From contig NZ_CP043732.1 in the NCBI RefSeq assembly GCF_014084045.1, positions 3,303,525 through 3,367,524 of the forward strand: a stretch of 64,000 nucleotides of DNA, given 5' to 3'. Of this stretch, positions 7,894 through 16,997 are shown one piece after another; position 1 is the first letter of the stretch, and the number at the start of each line of letters is the position of its first letter. This DNA is from Microbacterium esteraromaticum. GTDB lineage: Bacteria; Actinomycetota; Actinomycetes; Actinomycetales; Microbacteriaceae. Both the position numbers and the translations under genes were made by a program. The notes under the pieces are model-generated. The model saw nothing but the letters and a program-made list of their open reading frames with translations, ran no database searches and was not told the DNA's origin.

Positions 7894-10800
7894 TGGGCTG
7901 GCACAACCCGCCCCAGACCTGGAAGGAGCTGGAGCGCACCCTCAACATCGACGGCCCGGCCCCTGTGCAGGGCGAGCCGGTGCGCCCCCGTGCCGATCCA
8001 GGACCGGTGAGCAGACGCCGGCGTCCCCCCGATCCGCACACGGTGACCCGGCCGAGCGACGCCGCGCCCTATGCCGAGCTGCACGCGCACTCGTGGTTCT
8101 CGTTCCTCGACGGCGCGTCCTCTCCTGAGGCTCTGCTGGCCGAGGCCGAGCGGCTCGGTCTCAGCGCGCTCGCGATCACCGATCACGACGGCTTCTACGG
8201 GGCATCACGGTTCGCCGAGGTGGCCGAATCGATGAAGGCCGGGGTGCAGACGATCTACGGGGCCGAGCTCTCGCTCGGCATCGCCGAGAACCCGCCGCGC
8301 ACCCGGTCCAGGGTGCGGGCCGGGACGCCCGACCCCGAGGGCGATCATCTGCTCGTGCTGGCCCGCGGCGCCGAGGGGTATCACCGCCTCTCCGGTGCGA
8401 TCTCGGCCGCCCAGCTGCGCGGCGGCGAGAAGGGTCGCCCCGTCTACGACCTCGAGGAGCTGGCCACGCGGGCGGACGGGCACTGGACGGTGCTGACCGG
8501 ATGCCGCAAGGGCGCCGTCCGGCGCGGCCTTGAGGCCGGCGATGCAGAGGCCCCGCTGCAGCGGCTGGTCGATCTGTTCGGACACGACCGGGTGGCGGTG
8601 GAGCTCTTCGATCACGGCGATCCGCTCGACACGCGCCGCAACGACGCCCTCGCCGAGCTCGCCGCGCGCCTGCGGCTGCCGGTGGTTGCGACGAGCAATG
8701 CGCACTATGCGACGCCGGAGACGGCGCGCCTGGCCGAGGCTGTGGCCGCCGTGCGGGCGGTGCGCAGCATGGACGATCTCGACGGCTGGCTGCCCGCGCA
8801 CGGCGGCGCGCATCTGCGCAGCGGCACCGAGATGGCGGCCCGGTTCCGGCGCTACCCCGGGGCGATCGAGCACGGGCTGCGGCTGGCGTCCGAGTGCGCG
8901 TTCTCGCTGCGCTCGGCCCGTCCAGCGCTGCCGAAGCAGCAGGTGCCGGACGGGCACACGCCGATGACCTGGCTGCGCCGGCTCGTCTGGCAGGCGGTGC
9001 CCGAGCGGTATCCGCGCCTCGACGAGGCAGGACGGGCGCGCATCGAACGCGAGCTCGACGTCATCGAAGAGAAGGACTTCCCCGGCTACTTCCTCATCGT
9101 GCACGGCATCGTGCAGGAGGCCAGGCGGCGCGGCATCCTGTGCCAGGGGCGTGGATCCGCCGCGGCGAGCGCGGTCTGCTATCTGCTGGGCATCACCGCG
9201 GTCGATCCCATCCTGTACAGGCTGCCTTTCGAGCGCTTCCTCGCCACCACCCGCACAGAAGAGCCGGACATCGACGTGGACTTCGACTCCGACCGGCGCG
9301 AGGAGATCATCCAGTGGGTGTACGAGACCTACGGGCGCGAGCGCGCCGCCCAGGTCGCGAACGTGATCCAGTACCGGCCGAAGAACGCCGTGCGCGACAT
9401 GGCTCGGGCGCTGGGATACTCCCCCGGCCAGCAGGATGCCTGGTCGAAGCAGGTAGACGGGTGGAGCTCTGGCCTCGAGGCGGTGGAGGGGCACGACATC
9501 CCCGATGATGTGCTCGGCTACGCGGAGGCTCTGCTGCGTGCGCCCCGGCATCTCGGCATCCACTCCGGCGGGATGGTGCTCACCGACCGCCCGGTGGGCG
9601 AGGTGGTGCCCGTCGAGCACGCCCGCATGGAGAAGCGCACGGTGATCCAGTGGGACAAGGACGACGCGGCCTCGATGGGGCTGGTGAAGTTCGACCTGCT
9701 GGGGCTCGGGATGCTCGCGGCGCTGCAGCACTGCTTCGACCTCATCCTGGCATCCACCGGCGAGCACTGGACGCTCGAGACGATCCCCAAAGAGGAACCA
9801 GGCGTCTACGACATGCTCTGCCGGGCCGACTCCATCGGCGTCTTCCAGGTCGAGTCGCGAGCGCAGATGGGGCTGCTGCCCAGACTGCAGCCCCGCTGCT
9901 TCTACGATCTCGCCATCCAGATCGCGCTCATCCGCCCCGGGCCCATCCAGGGCGGCGCGGTGCATCCGTTCGTCCGGCGCAAGCTCGAGAAGGACAGGGT
10001 GGATGCCGAGAACCGCGAACGGCAGCGCCGGGGCGAACCGCCGCTGCCGTTCGACATCCCGTACCCGCACCGCGACCTGGAGCCGATCCTGAAGCGCACG
10101 CTGGGAGTGCCGATCTTCCAGGAGCAGCTCATCCAGATGGCCACAGCCATCGGCGACTGCACAGCCGACGAGGCGGATCTGCTGCGCCGAGCGATGGGCT
10201 CGAAGCGCGGGCTGGAGAAGATCGAGAGGGTCAGGGAGAAGCTGTACGCCGGTATGAGCCGGCGGGGTCTGAGCACGGATGTCTCGGATCGCATCTATGC
10301 GCAGATCCAGGCGTTCTCCAACTTCGGCTTCGCCGAGTCGCACTCCCTGTCGTTCGCGCTGCTCGTCTACGCCAGCTCGTGGGTGAAGCTGCACTATCCG
10401 GCTGCATTCCTGGCGGGGCTCCTGCGGGCGCAGCCGATGGGCTTCTACTCGGCGGCTTCGCTCACCTCTGATGCCCGCCATCACGGCGTGCAGGTGCTGC
10501 GCCCCGACCTGCATGCATCAGGGGTGATGGATGGGATGGAGCCGATCGGCGCATCGGATGCCGACGCTCACGGGGATGCCGGCACGGGGCCGGATGCCGG
10601 CACGGGGCAGACCGGGCGGGAGTCCTGCGTCTCCTTCGACCAGCCGGCTCCGCTGCGGTTCGACATCACCGCCCCCGATGAGTCGGCAGCGCACCGCCGC
10701 GACGGACGCTTCGCCGTGCGGCTGGGCCTGTCGGGGGTTCGCGGGATCGGTGTGAAGCTCGCCGAGCGCATCGTGGCGTCGCGAGACGAGCACGGGCCGT

Positions 10801-11414
10801 TCCGCGACCTGCACGATCTCGTGCGGCGCACCGACGCCACCACCGCGCAGATCGAGGCGCTGGCAACGGCCGGTGCCTTCGAGTGCCTGGGGCTGAGCAG
10901 GCGCGAGGCCATCTGGCTCGCGGGTGCCGCCGCAGAGGACAGAGCTCGATTCCTGCCTGGCACCGCCCTCTCGGTGCAGCCGCCGCTGTTCTCCGACCAA
11001 TCAGGGTACGAGCGTCTGGCGGCGGATCTGTGGGCGACGGGCGTCTCCATCGACGACCATCCGATGGCTCATCTGCGCGCCGCGCTCGACGAGCGCGGTG
11101 TGCTGCCCTCGATCCGGCTGCGCACGCATGAGACCGGACGGCGCATCGAGGTGGCGGGAGTCGTCACGCACCGCCAGCGCCCTGCGACGGCCAGCGGCGT
11201 CACCTTCCTGAATCTCGAGGACGAGCACGGACTCGTGAACGTCATCTGCACGACAGGCGTCTGGGCGCGCTACCGGCGTGTGGCCCGCGACTCCCCCGCG
11301 CTCATCGTGCGAGGCATCCTCGAGCGCTCCCCCGAGGGCGTCACCAACGTGCTGGCCGACGCGTTCGAGGATCTGCGCACCGGTCTCGCGCACCGCTCGC
11401 GCGACTTCCGGTGA
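7893..11414 (+). CDS. dnaE2: Error-prone DNA polymerase DnaE2
   Basis: The 1173-residue product is a C-family polymerase of the DnaE2 class. It opens with a PHP domain (ELHAHSWFSFLDGASS, ITDHDGFYG at about 65-105), has the polymerase catalytic acidic motif PDIDVDFD at about 458-465, then helix-hairpin-helix (GLSGVRGIGVKLAERI) and OB-fold (EVAGVVTHRQRP) regions. A clamp-binding-like QPPLFS starts near residue 1029. DnaE2 carries out translesion synthesis with ImuA' and ImuB after DNA damage. The ATG overlaps the imuB stop (TGATG at 7891-7895); the open frame extends farther upstream but within imuB. Confidence 0.93.
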   Translation: MGWHNPPQTWKELERTLNIDGPAPVQGEPVRPRADPGPVSRRRRPPDPHTVTRPSDAAPYAELHAHSWFSFLDGASSPEALLAEAERLGLSALAITDHDGFYGASRFAEVAESMKAGVQTIYGAELSLGIAENPPRTRSRVRAGTPDPEGDHLLVLARGAEGYHRLSGAISAAQLRGGEKGRPVYDLEELATRADGHWTVLTGCRKGAVRRGLEAGDAEAPLQRLVDLFGHDRVAVELFDHGDPLDTRRNDALAELAARLRLPVVATSNAHYATPETARLAEAVAAVRAVRSMDDLDGWLPAHGGAHLRSGTEMAARFRRYPGAIEHGLRLASECAFSLRSARPALPKQQVPDGHTPMTWLRRLVWQAVPERYPRLDEAGRARIERELDVIEEKDFPGYFLIVHGIVQEARRRGILCQGRGSAAASAVCYLLGITAVDPILYRLPFERFLATTRTEEPDIDVDFDSDRREEIIQWVYETYGRERAAQVANVIQYRPKNAVRDMARALGYSPGQQDAWSKQVDGWSSGLEAVEGHDIPDDVLGYAEALLRAPRHLGIHSGGMVLTDRPVGEVVPVEHARMEKRTVIQWDKDDAASMGLVKFDLLGLGMLAALQHCFDLILASTGEHWTLETIPKEEPGVYDMLCRADSIGVFQVESRAQMGLLPRLQPRCFYDLAIQIALIRPGPIQGGAVHPFVRRKLEKDRVDAENRERQRRGEPPLPFDIPYPHRDLEPILKRTLGVPIFQEQLIQMATAIGDCTADEADLLRRAMGSKRGLEKIERVREKLYAGMSRRGLSTDVSDRIYAQIQAFSNFGFAESHSLSFALLVYASSWVKLHYPAAFLAGLLRAQPMGFYSAASLTSDARHHGVQVLRPDLHASGVMDGMEPIGASDADAHGDAGTGPDAGTGQTGRESCVSFDQPAPLRFDITAPDESAAHRRDGRFAVRLGLSGVRGIGVKLAERIVASRDEHGPFRDLHDLVRRTDATTAQIEALATAGAFECLGLSRREAIWLAGAAAEDRARFLPGTALSVQPPLFSDQSGYERLAADLWATGVSIDDHPMAHLRAALDERGVLPSIRLRTHETGRRIEVAGVVTHRQRPATASGVTFLNLEDEHGLVNVICTTGVWARYRRVARDSPALIVRGILERSPEGVTNVLADAFEDLRTGLAHRSRDFR

Positions 11415-11426
11415 CCGGCGGGAGGC

Positions 11427-12311
11427 TCACGCGACGGATGCCGCCGGAATCGGGACAGACCACAGCGTCTCGGTCTCGCGGAACCCCTCGCGGGCGTACA
11501 GCCTCCGTGCGGCGTCGTTGCTGCCGAAGACGTTGAGGGCGAGCACGCCGAGCCCGACCGCCCGCATCTCCGCCGCGGCGGCACGCAGCACCTGGGTGCC
11601 GATGCCCTGCCCTCGCCGGCTCTCGTCGAGCGAGATGTCATTGATGAACCCGAACCCGTCGCGCAGCGCGACCCAGAGGATGCCGACGCGCTCGCCTGCA
11701 CCGTCGCGCACCGTCCACATCCGCTGCCCACGCGTGCGGGGCCCGTCGGGAAGCATCTCGGCCATCTGCGCGGCCGCGGTCGCACGGGCCGCCTCGATGC
11801 TCGGATCGGCACCGGCGGCGACACGCTCCTGCGCGTACTCCTCGTCAGCGCGCTCCCGGTAGGCCGCGTAGTCGACGTCGTCCATGGCGCGCAGGTGCAC
11901 GCCGGACGGCTCGGCCACGGTGCGCACGTCGAGCTGCATCTTGGTCGCCACGTGCCTGGCATCCGGATCCGCGGTGAGGGATGCCATCAGCGGGTCGTGG
12001 TCGAGCACCCCGACCCGCCAGCTGCCTGTCCACCCGGCGACGGCCGCCAGCTCGGCGAGCCACCGCCGCAGCCGCGCCGCATCGACGCCGTCGCGGACGG
12101 GCACATCGATGTCGAGCAGCAGCGCGCCGGTGGCATCCGGCATCGCCCACACCGTCACCGGGTCGTCGACGAGATGCCAGATCTCACCGCGTTCGGGTTC
12201 GGGTTCCGCCCAGTGCTGCACCGCCAGCCTTCGGGCCCGCACTCGTGATGCGGCCGCGGCGATCATCGCTCGGCCGGCATCCGCATCGACGGCGCGGGTC
12301 CAGGGTGTCAT
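11427..12311 (-). CDS. GNAT family N-acetyltransferase
   Basis: The product of about 294 residues has a C-terminal GNAT domain with the acetyl-CoA binding motif RRGQGIGTQVLRAA, preceded by the strand FGFINDISLDESR and followed by LGVLALNVFGSNDAARRLY and REGFRETETLW (motif B). The N-terminal 130 residues form a divergent, possibly degenerate second acetyltransferase-like domain (LDIDVPVRDG, GVLDHDP). The ATG at 12311 overlaps the stop of the preceding small gene (TGATG); a GTG at 12314 is also possible. The substrate is unknown. Confidence 0.8.
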   Translation of the reverse strand: MTPWTRAVDADAGRAMIAAAASRVRARRLAVQHWAEPEPERGEIWHLVDDPVTVWAMPDATGALLLDIDVPVRDGVDAARLRRWLAELAAVAGWTGSWRVGVLDHDPLMASLTADPDARHVATKMQLDVRTVAEPSGVHLRAMDDVDYAAYRERADEEYAQERVAAGADPSIEAARATAAAQMAEMLPDGPRTRGQRMWTVRDGAGERVGILWVALRDGFGFINDISLDESRRGQGIGTQVLRAAAAEMRAVGLGVLALNVFGSNDAARRLYAREGFRETETLWSVPIPAASVA

Positions 12312-12676
12312 CACCAGAACCGGTCGGGAACCTCGGCGGGCGGCTTGTCGGCCCCGCCCCAGCGGTCCGACTCCGCTTTCGCCGCCGCGGCCGCGGCATC
12401 CGCCTCGCTGAGCGCCTCCTCCGCGGCCGACGCCGCGTCGGTGAAGGCCACGGTCAGGGCAGTGCGCGCACCCCTCGCCGACTCGGTCACGCGGCAGTCG
12501 CGCACGACCGCGCGCCAGACGTCGAGCTGTTCGCGGGTCACGTCCCGCACCTGATACTGGATGCCCCGGTCGAGATCCCGGACGGCGACGACGACTCCGT
12601 CGGCCGCCTGGGCGATCTCGACGCGGTTGCCCTGCGGCACCGGCGCGGATGCCGAGATGACGAGTGTTCTCTGCAT
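12311..12676 (-). CDS. Conserved hypothetical protein with alanine-rich C-terminal helix
   Basis: The 121-residue product begins with a beta-rich half (LVISASAPVPQGNRVEI, GVVVAVRDLDRGIQYQV) and continues with a long alanine/glutamate helix (about residues 80-108), ending with a short proline-rich tail. No known domain is recognised. The downstream GNAT gene starts at its stop codon, so both are probably one unit. The upstream region is shared with the divergent MMPL gene. Confidence 0.5.
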   Translation of the reverse strand: MQRTLVISASAPVPQGNRVEIAQAADGVVVAVRDLDRGIQYQVRDVTREQLDVWRAVVRDCRVTESARGARTALTVAFTDAASAAEEALSEADAAAAAAKAESDRWGGADKPPAEVPDRFW

Positions 12677-12756
12677 GCCCTCATGCTAGGCCTGTCAAGG
12701 GCTCCGAGCACTTTTTCCCTGGCCGATAGCGTGGAGTGGTCTACGAGGGGATGCAC

Positions 12757-14955
12757 ATGACGACACGGGCCGAGCTTCGCGCCGACCGGCACAAGCCGAG
12801 AACACTCTGGAGGGTGCTGCTCTCGGCAGCCCTCATCCTGCTGTGGCTCACCGGGGCAGGGCTCGGCGGGCCGCTGTTCGGGAAGATCGACGAGGTCTCC
12901 TCCAACGACCGCACCACTTATCTGCCCGACTCGGCCGATGCGACCGAGGTGCAGCGAGCCCTCGACGACTTCGTCGGCTCCGACTCGATCCCCGCGGTGG
13001 TCGTCTTCGCAGCCGACGGCGGGATCGACGACGCGCTGGCGGAAGACCTCTCCGCCGCCCTCGAGGATGCGACGACGGCAGAGGGTGTGAAGGACGGCTC
13101 CTCCCCCGTGATCGTCTCGGACGACGGGCTCGCCGCCCAGGCCTTCGTGCCGATCGACACGGATGCCGATATCGGCGATGTGTCCACCGCCCTGTCCGCC
13201 GACCTCCGCGACGCCGTCCCCGATGGGGTCGAGGTGTACATCACGGGTCCCGCCGGATTCACGGCCGATCTCGTCGCAGGGTTCGCGGGCATCGACGGCA
13301 TCCTGCTGCTCGTGGCGCTGGCTGCGGTGCTGGTGATCCTCGTGATCGTCTACCGCTCCCTGCTGCTGCCCGTGGTCGTGCTGAGCACCAGCCTGTTCGC
13401 GCTGTGCGTGGCGCTGCTGGTCGTCTGGTGGGCTGCGAAGTTCGGCATCCTGCTGCTGAGCGGGCAGACCCAGGGCATCCTGTTCATCCTCGTGATCGGC
13501 GCGGCGACCGACTACTCGCTGCTGATGGTGGCGCGCTTCCGCGAGGAGCTTCACGGCACCGAGAACCGGTGGGCCGCCGTGGCGGCGGCGTGGCGCGGCT
13601 CCTTCGAGCCGATCCTCGCCTCCGGCGGCACCGTCATAGCAGGCCTCCTGTGCCTGCTGCTGAGCGACCTGAAGTCGAACAGCACGCTGGGCCCCGTGGC
13701 TGCCATCGGCATCGTGTTCGCGATGCTCGCCGCGCTCACGCTGCTTCCCGCCCTGCTCGGCCTGTTCGGGCGGGCCGCCTTCTGGCCGAAGCGTCCGGCG
13801 TACGAACCGGAGCGGGTCGCGGAGGTCGATCCGCTGGAGGGTCGCGGTCTGTGGCCGCGCCTCGCCCGCGGCATCCGCAGCCGCCCTCGTCTCATCTGGA
13901 TCTCGACGGCCATCGTGCTGGCGGTCGCGGCGGTCGGCGTCGTGCAGCTGGATGCCAAGGGGGTGCCGCAATCGGATCTCGTGCTCGGCGCGTCCGAGGC
14001 ACGCGACGGGCAGCAGGTGCTCGGAGAGCACTTCCCGGGCGGGTCGGGCAGTCCCGCGTACGTGCTCGTCGACGAGGGTCGGCTTCAGGATGCCGCCGAT
14101 GTGCTGCTCGCCGACGAGAGCGTCGACGGTGTCAGCGTGACGGCGGCGGATTCACCGTCTGGCAGCGCTCCGGTCACCGCAGACGGCATCACCGCCTTCG
14201 GCCCTCCCGGCTCGCCTGCTCCCGATCCGACGGTCGTTGACGGCCGCGTCCTGCTGCAGGGCACGCTGGCCGATGCCGCCGATTCGGCTGACGCCGAGGC
14301 GACGGTCGAGCGGCTGCGCTCCGCCCTCGAACCCATGGGCGGACTGGTCGGTGGAGTGACCGCGACCGCGGTCGACACGAACACGGCATCCATCCACGAT
14401 CGCAACCTGATCATCCCGGTGATCCTCGGCGTGATCCTCGTGATCCTCATGCTGCTGCTGCGAGCGGTCGTCGCGCCCGTGCTGCTGATCCTCACGACCG
14501 TGCTCTCGTTCGGCTCGGCGATGGGTGTGGCGGCGCTGCTGTTCAACGGCGTGTTCCAGTTCCCGGGTGCCGATCCCGCGGTGCCCCTCTTCGGCTTCGT
14601 CTTCCTCGTCGCGCTGGGCATCGACTACAACATCTTCCTGATGACGCGGGTGCGCGAGGAGTCGAAGCGGCACGGCACCCGCGAGGGCATCCTGCGCGGA
14701 CTGTCGGTGACGGGCGGGGTGATCACCTCAGCCGGGCTTGTTCTGGCCGCGACGTTCGCGGCGCTGTCGGTGATCCCGATCCTGTTCCTCGTGCAGTTGG
14801 CGTTCATCGTCGCGTTCGGTGTGCTGCTCGACACGTTCGTCGTGCGGTCGCTGCTCGTACCGGCGCTCGGGTACGACATCGGTCGCGCGATCTGGTGGCC
14901 GTCGAAGCTCAGCCGCCGTGATGCCGAGCCATCGCGAGGACCGGGTCGCGGGTGA
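12757..14955 (+). CDS. MMPL family RND transporter
   Basis: The 732-residue protein has a signal-anchor near the N-terminus, an extracytoplasmic loop (about 45-180), a block of five to six membrane segments (about 185-345), a second segment and loop (about 370-540) and a second membrane block ending near 715. This duplicated layout, together with GAATDYSLLMVARFREE and VALGIDYNIFLMTRVREE motifs at matching places in each half, marks the MMPL class of RND exporters that move lipids or drugs with the proton gradient. The ATG at 12757 follows GAGGGG at 12745-12750. Substrate unknown. Confidence 0.9.
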   Translation: MTTRAELRADRHKPRTLWRVLLSAALILLWLTGAGLGGPLFGKIDEVSSNDRTTYLPDSADATEVQRALDDFVGSDSIPAVVVFAADGGIDDALAEDLSAALEDATTAEGVKDGSSPVIVSDDGLAAQAFVPIDTDADIGDVSTALSADLRDAVPDGVEVYITGPAGFTADLVAGFAGIDGILLLVALAAVLVILVIVYRSLLLPVVVLSTSLFALCVALLVVWWAAKFGILLLSGQTQGILFILVIGAATDYSLLMVARFREELHGTENRWAAVAAAWRGSFEPILASGGTVIAGLLCLLLSDLKSNSTLGPVAAIGIVFAMLAALTLLPALLGLFGRAAFWPKRPAYEPERVAEVDPLEGRGLWPRLARGIRSRPRLIWISTAIVLAVAAVGVVQLDAKGVPQSDLVLGASEARDGQQVLGEHFPGGSGSPAYVLVDEGRLQDAADVLLADESVDGVSVTAADSPSGSAPVTADGITAFGPPGSPAPDPTVVDGRVLLQGTLADAADSADAEATVERLRSALEPMGGLVGGVTATAVDTNTASIHDRNLIIPVILGVILVILMLLLRAVVAPVLLILTTVLSFGSAMGVAALLFNGVFQFPGADPAVPLFGFVFLVALGIDYNIFLMTRVREESKRHGTREGILRGLSVTGGVITSAGLVLAATFAALSVIPILFLVQLAFIVAFGVLLDTFVVRSLLVPALGYDIGRAIWWPSKLSRRDAEPSRGPGRG

Positions 14956-15395
14956 GGATCTGGTCGCTGCATCCCTCGCACCTCGACCGGGCCGCCCTGG
15001 TCGCGTGCTGGCGTGAGACCCTGCTCGCGCAGGCGGTGCTCGCGGGGCGCACGAAGGGGTACACCAGGCATCCGCAGCTCGAGCGCTTCCGCACTCAGCC
15101 CGACCCGCTCGCCTCCGTCGGCGCGTATCTGTCAGGAATCGCGGACGAGGCCGACGCCCGCAGCTACCGCTTCGATCGAACGCGCATCCTCGCGCCTGCC
15201 TCACCGGTCTCCCGCATCCCGGTGACGGAAGGGCAGCTGGCACTCGAGTGGATGCATCTGGGCGCGAAGCTCGACCAGCGCAGCCCGACGGATGCCGTGC
15301 GCTGGCGCGCCGCGTCGCCGACAGCGCACCCGCTGTTCACGGTCGTGCCCGGACCGGTGGAGTCATGGGAGCGGGCGACGACCGTCGTCACATGA
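14952..15395 (+). CDS. Pyrimidine dimer DNA glycosylase-like protein
   Basis: The 147-residue product starts with MRIWSLHPSHLDR followed by LVACWRETLLAQAVL and TKGYTRHPQLERFR. This matches the conserved N-terminal region of the Pyr_excise family related to T4 endonuclease V, with Arg2 and the acidic helix positions. T4-type enzymes nick DNA at UV-induced dimers; bacterial members are mostly unproven, so the activity is inferred. The GTG start overlaps the MMPL stop (GTGA at 14952-14955), giving translational coupling with a gene of no obvious functional relation. Confidence 0.7.
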   Translation: MRIWSLHPSHLDRAALVACWRETLLAQAVLAGRTKGYTRHPQLERFRTQPDPLASVGAYLSGIADEADARSYRFDRTRILAPASPVSRIPVTEGQLALEWMHLGAKLDQRSPTDAVRWRAASPTAHPLFTVVPGPVESWERATTVVT

Positions 15396-15451
15396 CGCGG
15401 TCCACACAAGAACCTCTCGCCCTCGCCGGGTGAGGCGCGTACCGTCGATAT

Positions 15452-15877
15452 ATGACCATCGATGCCTCTGATCGCGCCGCCGTCGCGCACTTCGTCCGCG
15501 TGTGCGGATCGGGCGTGGTGGCCAGCATCGGCGCCGACGGCGCGCCGCAGGCCGCGTACGTCGGCCTCACCGCCACCGACGAGGGCGTGCTCGTGTTCGA
15601 CGCGACGAGCGACTCGCGCAAGGTGGGCAACATCCGCGAGCGCCCGCGGGTGGCGCTGGCCGTCACCGGCGCCGACACGTCGGTGCAGCTCGAGGGCCGC
15701 GCCCATGTCGCGCGCGACGAGGAGCGCTGGCGGCTGGGCGAGGTGTACAGCGAGCGGTTCCCCGGATCGCGCGCGCTGGATGTCGGATTCGAGGTCGTCG
15801 TGGTCGACGTGCACTGGGTGCGCGTGTACGACGCGGGCGAGCATCCGCCGCGCGTCGTCGAGGCCATCTGGGAGTGA
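15452..15877 (+). CDS. Pyridoxamine 5'-phosphate oxidase family (FMN-binding split barrel) protein
   Basis: The 141-residue product fits the split beta-barrel family: VVASIGADGAPQAAYVGLT, then a VLVFDATSDSRKVGNIR motif that binds the flavin phosphate, then PRVALAVTG and VQLEGRAHVAR strands. Members bind FMN or F420 and range from PNP oxidases to general stress proteins; the short length suggests a small flavin- or F420-binding reductase-like member rather than a true PdxH. It stands alone between unrelated genes. The ATG at 15452 lies about 70 bases after the previous stop. Confidence 0.75.
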   Translation: MTIDASDRAAVAHFVRVCGSGVVASIGADGAPQAAYVGLTATDEGVLVFDATSDSRKVGNIRERPRVALAVTGADTSVQLEGRAHVARDEERWRLGEVYSERFPGSRALDVGFEVVVVDVHWVRVYDAGEHPPRVVEAIWE

Positions 15878-15993
15878 GCCGCGCCGGGTAGGTCGGGCGA
15901 TCGGGGCTGTCAAGGCCGTTCGGCGCGGTCGCGACGGTGCGTATCGTCGTGCCCGTCGCTGAGTGCGACGTCCGACGATCCGAGGAGGCGGCC

Positions 15994-16254
15994 ATGCCGA
16001 ACCAGCCAGAGCTCAAGGACGAAGAGCTGTACGAGAAGCTGCGCGATGACGGCGCATCGAAGGAGAAGGCGGCGCGCATCTCGAACGCGGCTGCCAGGGA
16101 CGGGCGATCGGCGGTCGGCCGGCGAGGCGGCGAGTCCGGCGACTACGACGACTGGACGGTCGACGAGCTGAAGAAGCGGGCGAAAGAGCTCGGCCTCGAG
16201 GGCTATTCCGACAAGCGCAAGGCCGAGCTCATCAAGATGCTGCGCGACCACTGA
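15994..16254 (+). CDS. Small basic/acidic protein with SAP/Rho-N-like C-terminal motif
   Basis: The 86-residue product begins at ATG 15994 after a strong GAGGAGG site at 15982-15988; an upstream in-frame GTG at 15937 is less likely. The N-terminal half has ELKDEELYEKLRDDGASKEKAARISNAA-type helices seen in small actinobacterial DUF7218-like proteins. The C-terminal third, WTVDELKKRAKELGLEGYS followed by KRKAELI, is a helix-extended-loop-helix motif of the SAP/Rho termination factor N-terminal type that often binds nucleic acid. Exact function is unknown. Confidence 0.7.
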   Translation: MPNQPELKDEELYEKLRDDGASKEKAARISNAAARDGRSAVGRRGGESGDYDDWTVDELKKRAKELGLEGYSDKRKAELIKMLRDH

Positions 16255-16298
16255 GCACGCCGCGTCGGCGCCGGAGAGCCGGGCCGTACGATGACGGG

Positions 16299-16997
16299 GT
16301 GACTGTCACTTCGCCGATCCGCACGCTCGGCATCATCGGCGCCGGCCGTCTGGGGCGTGTGCTGGCGGCTCTGGCGGCGGATGCCGGGTACCGGGTGCTC
16401 ATCGCCCGTTCGGGCGACCCCGCGCCGATCGCGCGGGCGATGTCGGCGATCGGAGCCGAGGCGGCTTCCGTCTCGGACGTCGTGGCGGGGGCGGATGCCG
16501 TGGTGCTCGCCCTTCCGCTGGGCCGCTATCGCACGCTGCCGGCGGAGAGCATGCGCGGGATGCTCGTGATCGACGCCATGAACTACTGGTGGGGTGCGGA
16601 CGGCGATCGTCCAGATCTCGACGACCCCCGCACGTCGACGAGCGAGCTGGTTCAGAAGCACCTGGCTGGAGCCCGGGTCGTGAAAGGCCTCGGGCACATG
16701 GGGTACCAGGACGTGGAGGACGAGGCGCGGCCCGCCGGGGCATCCGGGCGCAAGGCGATCGCGATCGCCGGGGAGTCCGCCGACGACCTCGAGGTCGTGT
16801 CGCGCCTGGTCGACGACCTGGGATTCGATCCCGTGATCGCAGGCGGACTGGCATCCGGGATCATGCTCGAACCGGGCGCCGACGCGTTCGGCGCCGACGT
16901 CGACGCGGGTGAGCTGCGGGAGATGCTCGACGGATTCGCGACGTCGCGGCGAGGCATCGTGGTGGCCAGGGCGAGGGGCGGCGTGCTGCCTGCTTGA
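16299..16997 (+). CDS. NAD(P)-binding F420-dependent NADP reductase-like protein
   Basis: The 232-residue product has an N-terminal Rossmann motif GIIGAGRLGRVLAALA (about residues 11-26), then ADAVVLALPLGRY and the segment DAMNYWWGADGDR, in keeping with the NADPH-dependent F420 reductase / NADP oxidoreductase family. The second half (RKAIAIAGESADDLEV, LVDDLGFDPV) forms the usual C-terminal helical part. The GTG start at 16299 lacks a strong ribosome-binding site. The 3' end is overlapped by the open frame of the convergent membrane-protein gene. Confidence 0.75.
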   Translation: MTVTSPIRTLGIIGAGRLGRVLAALAADAGYRVLIARSGDPAPIARAMSAIGAEAASVSDVVAGADAVVLALPLGRYRTLPAESMRGMLVIDAMNYWWGADGDRPDLDDPRTSTSELVQKHLAGARVVKGLGHMGYQDVEDEARPAGASGRKAIAIAGESADDLEVVSRLVDDLGFDPVIAGGLASGIMLEPGADAFGADVDAGELREMLDGFATSRRGIVVARARGGVLPA

